Shown here: positions 47,639 to 50,004 of the stretch, piece by piece
Numbering within the stretch: the first letter of the stretch is position 1
Layout of the letters: the number at the start of each line of letters is the position of its first letter
Notes under the pieces: model-generated
The model's input: the letters and a program-made list of their open reading frames with translations, nothing else
Told to the model about the DNA's origin: nothing
Databases searched by the model: none
Source of the DNA: Paracoccaceae bacterium
Lineage (GTDB): Bacteria; Pseudomonadota; Alphaproteobacteria; Rhodobacterales; Rhodobacteraceae
Assembly: GCA_020447005.1 (NCBI GenBank)
Contig: JAGRDO010000040.1
Coordinates: 57,874 to 107,877 of the forward strand
Reading direction: 5' to 3'
DNA: 50,004 bases
Position numbers and translations under genes: made by a program

Positions 47639-50004
47639 TCAGCTTTCCGCTTCATCCTCATCATCGCCCTGTTCGGCGATACGGGCGACCGAGACCACTT
47701 CCTCTCCGGCCCCGGTATCGAAAACTCTCACGCCACCGGCCGAGCGCGAGCGGAAGCTGATCCCCTCGACAGGGCAGCGGATCGACTGGCCCGTCGAGGT
47801 GGCCAGCATGATCTGATCATCCGCACCGATCGGGAAGGACGCGACGAGGGTTCCGCCGCGCATCGCCTTGTCCATCGCCATGACGCCCTGACCGCCACGC
47901 CCGCGCACCGGGTAATCGTGGCTAGAGGAGATCTTGCCGGCCCCTTTCGCGGCGATGGTCAGGATAAGGTCTTCGGCGGCCGACATCTCGGCGTAGCGTT
48001 CCGGCGAAAGCTGGCCCTCGGCCACGGTCTCTTCGTCATCATCGGCCGGTTCATCCTCGGTCACGCCGGCCATCAGGCGGCGCTGCTTCAGGTAGGCGGC
48101 CCTTTCGGCGGGGTCAGCCTCGAAGTGGCGGATGACCGACATCGAAACCACGGTATCGCCCTTGGCAAGCCGGATCCCGCGCACGCCGGTCGAATCGCGG
48201 CCCTTGAAGATCCGGACCTCGGTGGTCGGGAAGCGGATCGCGCGACCCAGCGCGGTGATCAGCATCACATCGTCGTTTTCATCGCTGATCCGCGCGTTCA
48301 CCAGTTCCACGCCTTCAGGCAGCTTCATCGCAATCTTGCCGTTCGACTTCACATTGGTGAAATCGGACAGCGCGTTCCTTCGCACATCGCCTTCCGACGT
48401 GGCAAAGAAGATCTGAAGATCGTCCCATTCTTCCTCGGGCACATCGACAGGCATGATCGCGGCAATGGAAACCCCTGTCGGGATCGGCAGGATGTTCACG
48501 ATTGCCTTGCCTTTGGCGGTCCGGCCGCCAAGGGGCAGGCGCCAGGTCTTCAGCTTGTAGACCATGCCGTCCGTGGTGAAGAACAGAAGCTGCGTGTGGG
48601 TGTTTGCCACGAAGAGCGTGGTCACCACGTCATCTTCCTTCGTCGCCATAGACGACAGGCCCTTGCCACCGCGCCGCTGGCTGCGGAAATCCGCCAGAGG
48701 GGTGCGCTTGATATATCCGCCCGAGGTGATGGTGACGACCATATCCTCGCGTTCGATCAGATCCTCGTCGTCCATGTCACCGGACCAGTCGATGATTTCG
48801 GTCCGGCGGGGAACGGCGAAGGCGGCTTTCACTTCGCGCAGCTCATCGGCAATGATCGCCATGATGCGTTCACGCGATCTGAGAATATCGAGATAATCCT
48901 TGATCTTGGCAGCCAGATCCTGAAGTTCGTCGGTCACTTCCTTGACGCCGAGCGCGGTAAGACGCTGCAGCCGCAGGTCGAGGATGGCCCGCGCCTGGGT
49001 TTCCGACAGGTTATAGCTGCCATCGCCGTTGATGGTGTGGGTCGGATCATCGATCAGCCGGATGAAATCGGCGATTTCGGCCGCCGGCCACCGCCGTGTC
49101 ATCAGCCTTTCGCGCGCCTCGGCCGGGTCGGCCGAGGACCGGATGGTCTGGACGACCTCATCCACATTCGAAACAGCGACCGCAAGCCCGCAGAGGATAT
49201 GGCTGCGTTCCCGCGCCTTGCGCAGTTCAAAGGCCGTGCGCCGCGCGACAACTTCTTCGCGGAAGCTTATGAAATGCGTAAGAAAATCCCGCAAGGACAG
49301 GGTTTCCGGCCGGCCACCGTTCAGCGCCAGCATGTTGCAGCCGAAGGATGTCTGCATCGGCGTGAAGCGGAAGAGCTGGTTCAGCACCACCTCGGGTGTC
49401 GCATCGCGCTTCAGTTCGACGACGACCCGGACACCGACCCGGTCGCTTTCGTCCTGAACATGGGCGATGCCTTCGATCTTCTTTTCGCGCACCATCTCGG
49501 CGATCTTCTCGATCATCGAGGCCTTGTTCACCTGATAGGGAATCTCATCCAGAACAATGGCATAGCGGTCTTTCCTGATCTCTTCCACGCGGGTCTTGGC
49601 GCGCATGATCACCGATCCGCGCCCCTCCAGGTAGGCTTTCCGCGCGCCGGATCGGCCAAGGATGATGCCACCGGTCGGAAAATCCGGCGCCGGAATGATC
49701 TCGATCAGCGCTTCCACAGAAAGGTCGGGATTGTCGATCAGCGCCAGCGTGCCGTCGATCACCTCGCCCAGATTGTGCGGCGGGATATTGGTGGCCATAC
49801 CCACGGCGATGCCGCCCGCGCCATTGACCAGCATGTTCGGGAAACGGGCGGGCAGGACCGTTGGCTCCCGGTCCTTGCCGTCATAATTGTCTTGGAAATC
49901 AACGGTTTCTTTCTCGATGTCGGCCAGAAGCGAGGCGGCCGGCTTGTCCATGCGCACTTCGGTATAGCGCATCGCGGCGGCGTTATCGCCGTCCATGGAG
50001 CCGA
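47639..50004 (-). CDS. gyrA: DNA gyrase subunit A, 3' part
   Basis: The catalytic subunit of gyrase, 787 C-terminal residues visible; the 5' end lies outside the window. The frame enters as [18 protein letters not shown], whose tyrosine is the active-site residue (E. coli Y122). The tower and coiled-coil parts follow, and the C-terminal beta-pinwheel begins with the GyrA box QRRGGKG, which separates gyrase from ParC. Pinwheel repeats such as [21 protein letters not shown] and [16 protein letters not shown] are clear. The C-terminus ends in an acidic tail ([11 protein letters not shown]). Confidence 0.97.
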   Translation of the reverse strand, partial: GSMDGDNAAAMRYTEVRMDKPAASLLADIEKETVDFQDNYDGKDREPTVLPARFPNMLVNGAGGIAVGMATNIPPHNLGEVIDGTLALIDNPDLSVEALIEIIPAPDFPTGGIILGRSGARKAYLEGRGSVIMRAKTRVEEIRKDRYAIVLDEIPYQVNKASMIEKIAEMVREKKIEGIAHVQDESDRVGVRVVVELKRDATPEVVLNQLFRFTPMQTSFGCNMLALNGGRPETLSLRDFLTHFISFREEVVARRTAFELRKARERSHILCGLAVAVSNVDEVVQTIRSSADPAEARERLMTRRWPAAEIADFIRLIDDPTHTINGDGSYNLSETQARAILDLRLQRLTALGVKEVTDELQDLAAKIKDYLDILRSRERIMAIIADELREVKAAFAVPRRTEIIDWSGDMDDEDLIEREDMVVTITSGGYIKRTPLADFRSQRRGGKGLSSMATKEDDVVTTLFVANTHTQLLFFTTDGMVYKLKTWRLPLGGRTAKGKAIVNILPIPTGVSIAAIMPVDVPEEEWDDLQIFFATSEGDVRRNALSDFTNVKSNGKIAMKLPEGVELVNARISDENDDVMLITALGRAIRFPTTEVRIFKGRDSTGVRGIRLAKGDTVVSMSVIRHFEADPAERAAYLKQRRLMAGVTEDEPADDDEETVAEGQLSPERYAEMSAAEDLILTIAAKGAGKISSSHDYPVRGRGGQGVMAMDKAMRGGTLVASFPIGADDQIMLATSTGQSIRCPVEGISFRSRSAGGVRVFDTGAGEEVVSVARIAEQGDDEDEAES

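Noticed and set aside
47394-47816. 140-codon plus-strand frame over the gyrA 3' end
   Set aside because: Half of it is antisense to gyrA, and the rest is low-complexity arginine-rich sequence without a ribosome site.

Overview
The window is a chromosomal segment of a high-GC alphaproteobacterium, most likely a member of the Rhodobacteraceae (Rhodobacterales). Supporting signs are the agl alpha-glucoside locus beside zwf-pgl-pgi-glk, an acuI-type acrylyl-CoA reductase, the sciP-ctrA pair with a CtrA box between them, a hisI/IscU-like pair, an alphaproteobacterial LexA box (GTTC-N7-GTTC), and a hairpin-plus-tail intergenic sequence of a kind I recall from this family. Genes are dense, many stop and start codons overlap, and there are no rRNA or tRNA genes, insertion sequences, prophage genes or CRISPR arrays.

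Layout. (1) 1-706: 3' end of acuI. (2) 1054-14808: sugar catabolism. zwf-pgl-pgi runs on the plus strand. aglR-bgl-glk on the minus strand is divergent from aglEFGAK on the plus strand. AglEFGK would import alpha-glucosides, AglA and a GH1 beta-glucosidase release glucose, Glk makes glucose-6-phosphate, and Zwf/Pgl/Pgi send it toward 6-phosphogluconate or fructose-6-phosphate. Two LacI-type operators sit in the aglR-aglE intergenic region. (3) 14811-15931: a small membrane protein and a GNAT/FemAB-like acyltransferase. (4) 15912-23145: a peptide-class ABC transporter operon (binding protein, two permeases, fused double ATPase) behind an AraC-type regulator. (5) 23283-36783: miaA, then pyrH-frr-uppS-cdsA-dxr-rseP, a small membrane protein, a terminator, and bamA-skp-fabZ-lipoprotein-lpxA-lpxI-lpxB: isoprenoid, phospholipid and lipid A synthesis plus outer-membrane assembly. 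(6) 36826-39172: mnmA, sciP and ctrA. (7) 39300-43773: ligA-recG and a tiny membrane protein behind a LexA-like box. (8) 43908-50004: IscU-like scaffold, hisI, gluQ, trmFO, a small protein and the 3' part of gyrA.

Most genes are conserved housekeeping genes. The points most worth a second look are: an NAD+-dependent DNA ligase in which all four zinc-finger cysteine positions hold other residues while their spacing is exactly kept; a 40-residue membrane protein behind a LexA box, reminiscent of SOS-induced division inhibitors; a low-GC lipoprotein gene inserted between fabZ and lpxA; a binding-protein gene whose mature part differs in base composition from its signal peptide and neighbours; a perfect 8-bp inverted repeat abutting the trmFO start; and a near-consensus CtrA box in front of ctrA.
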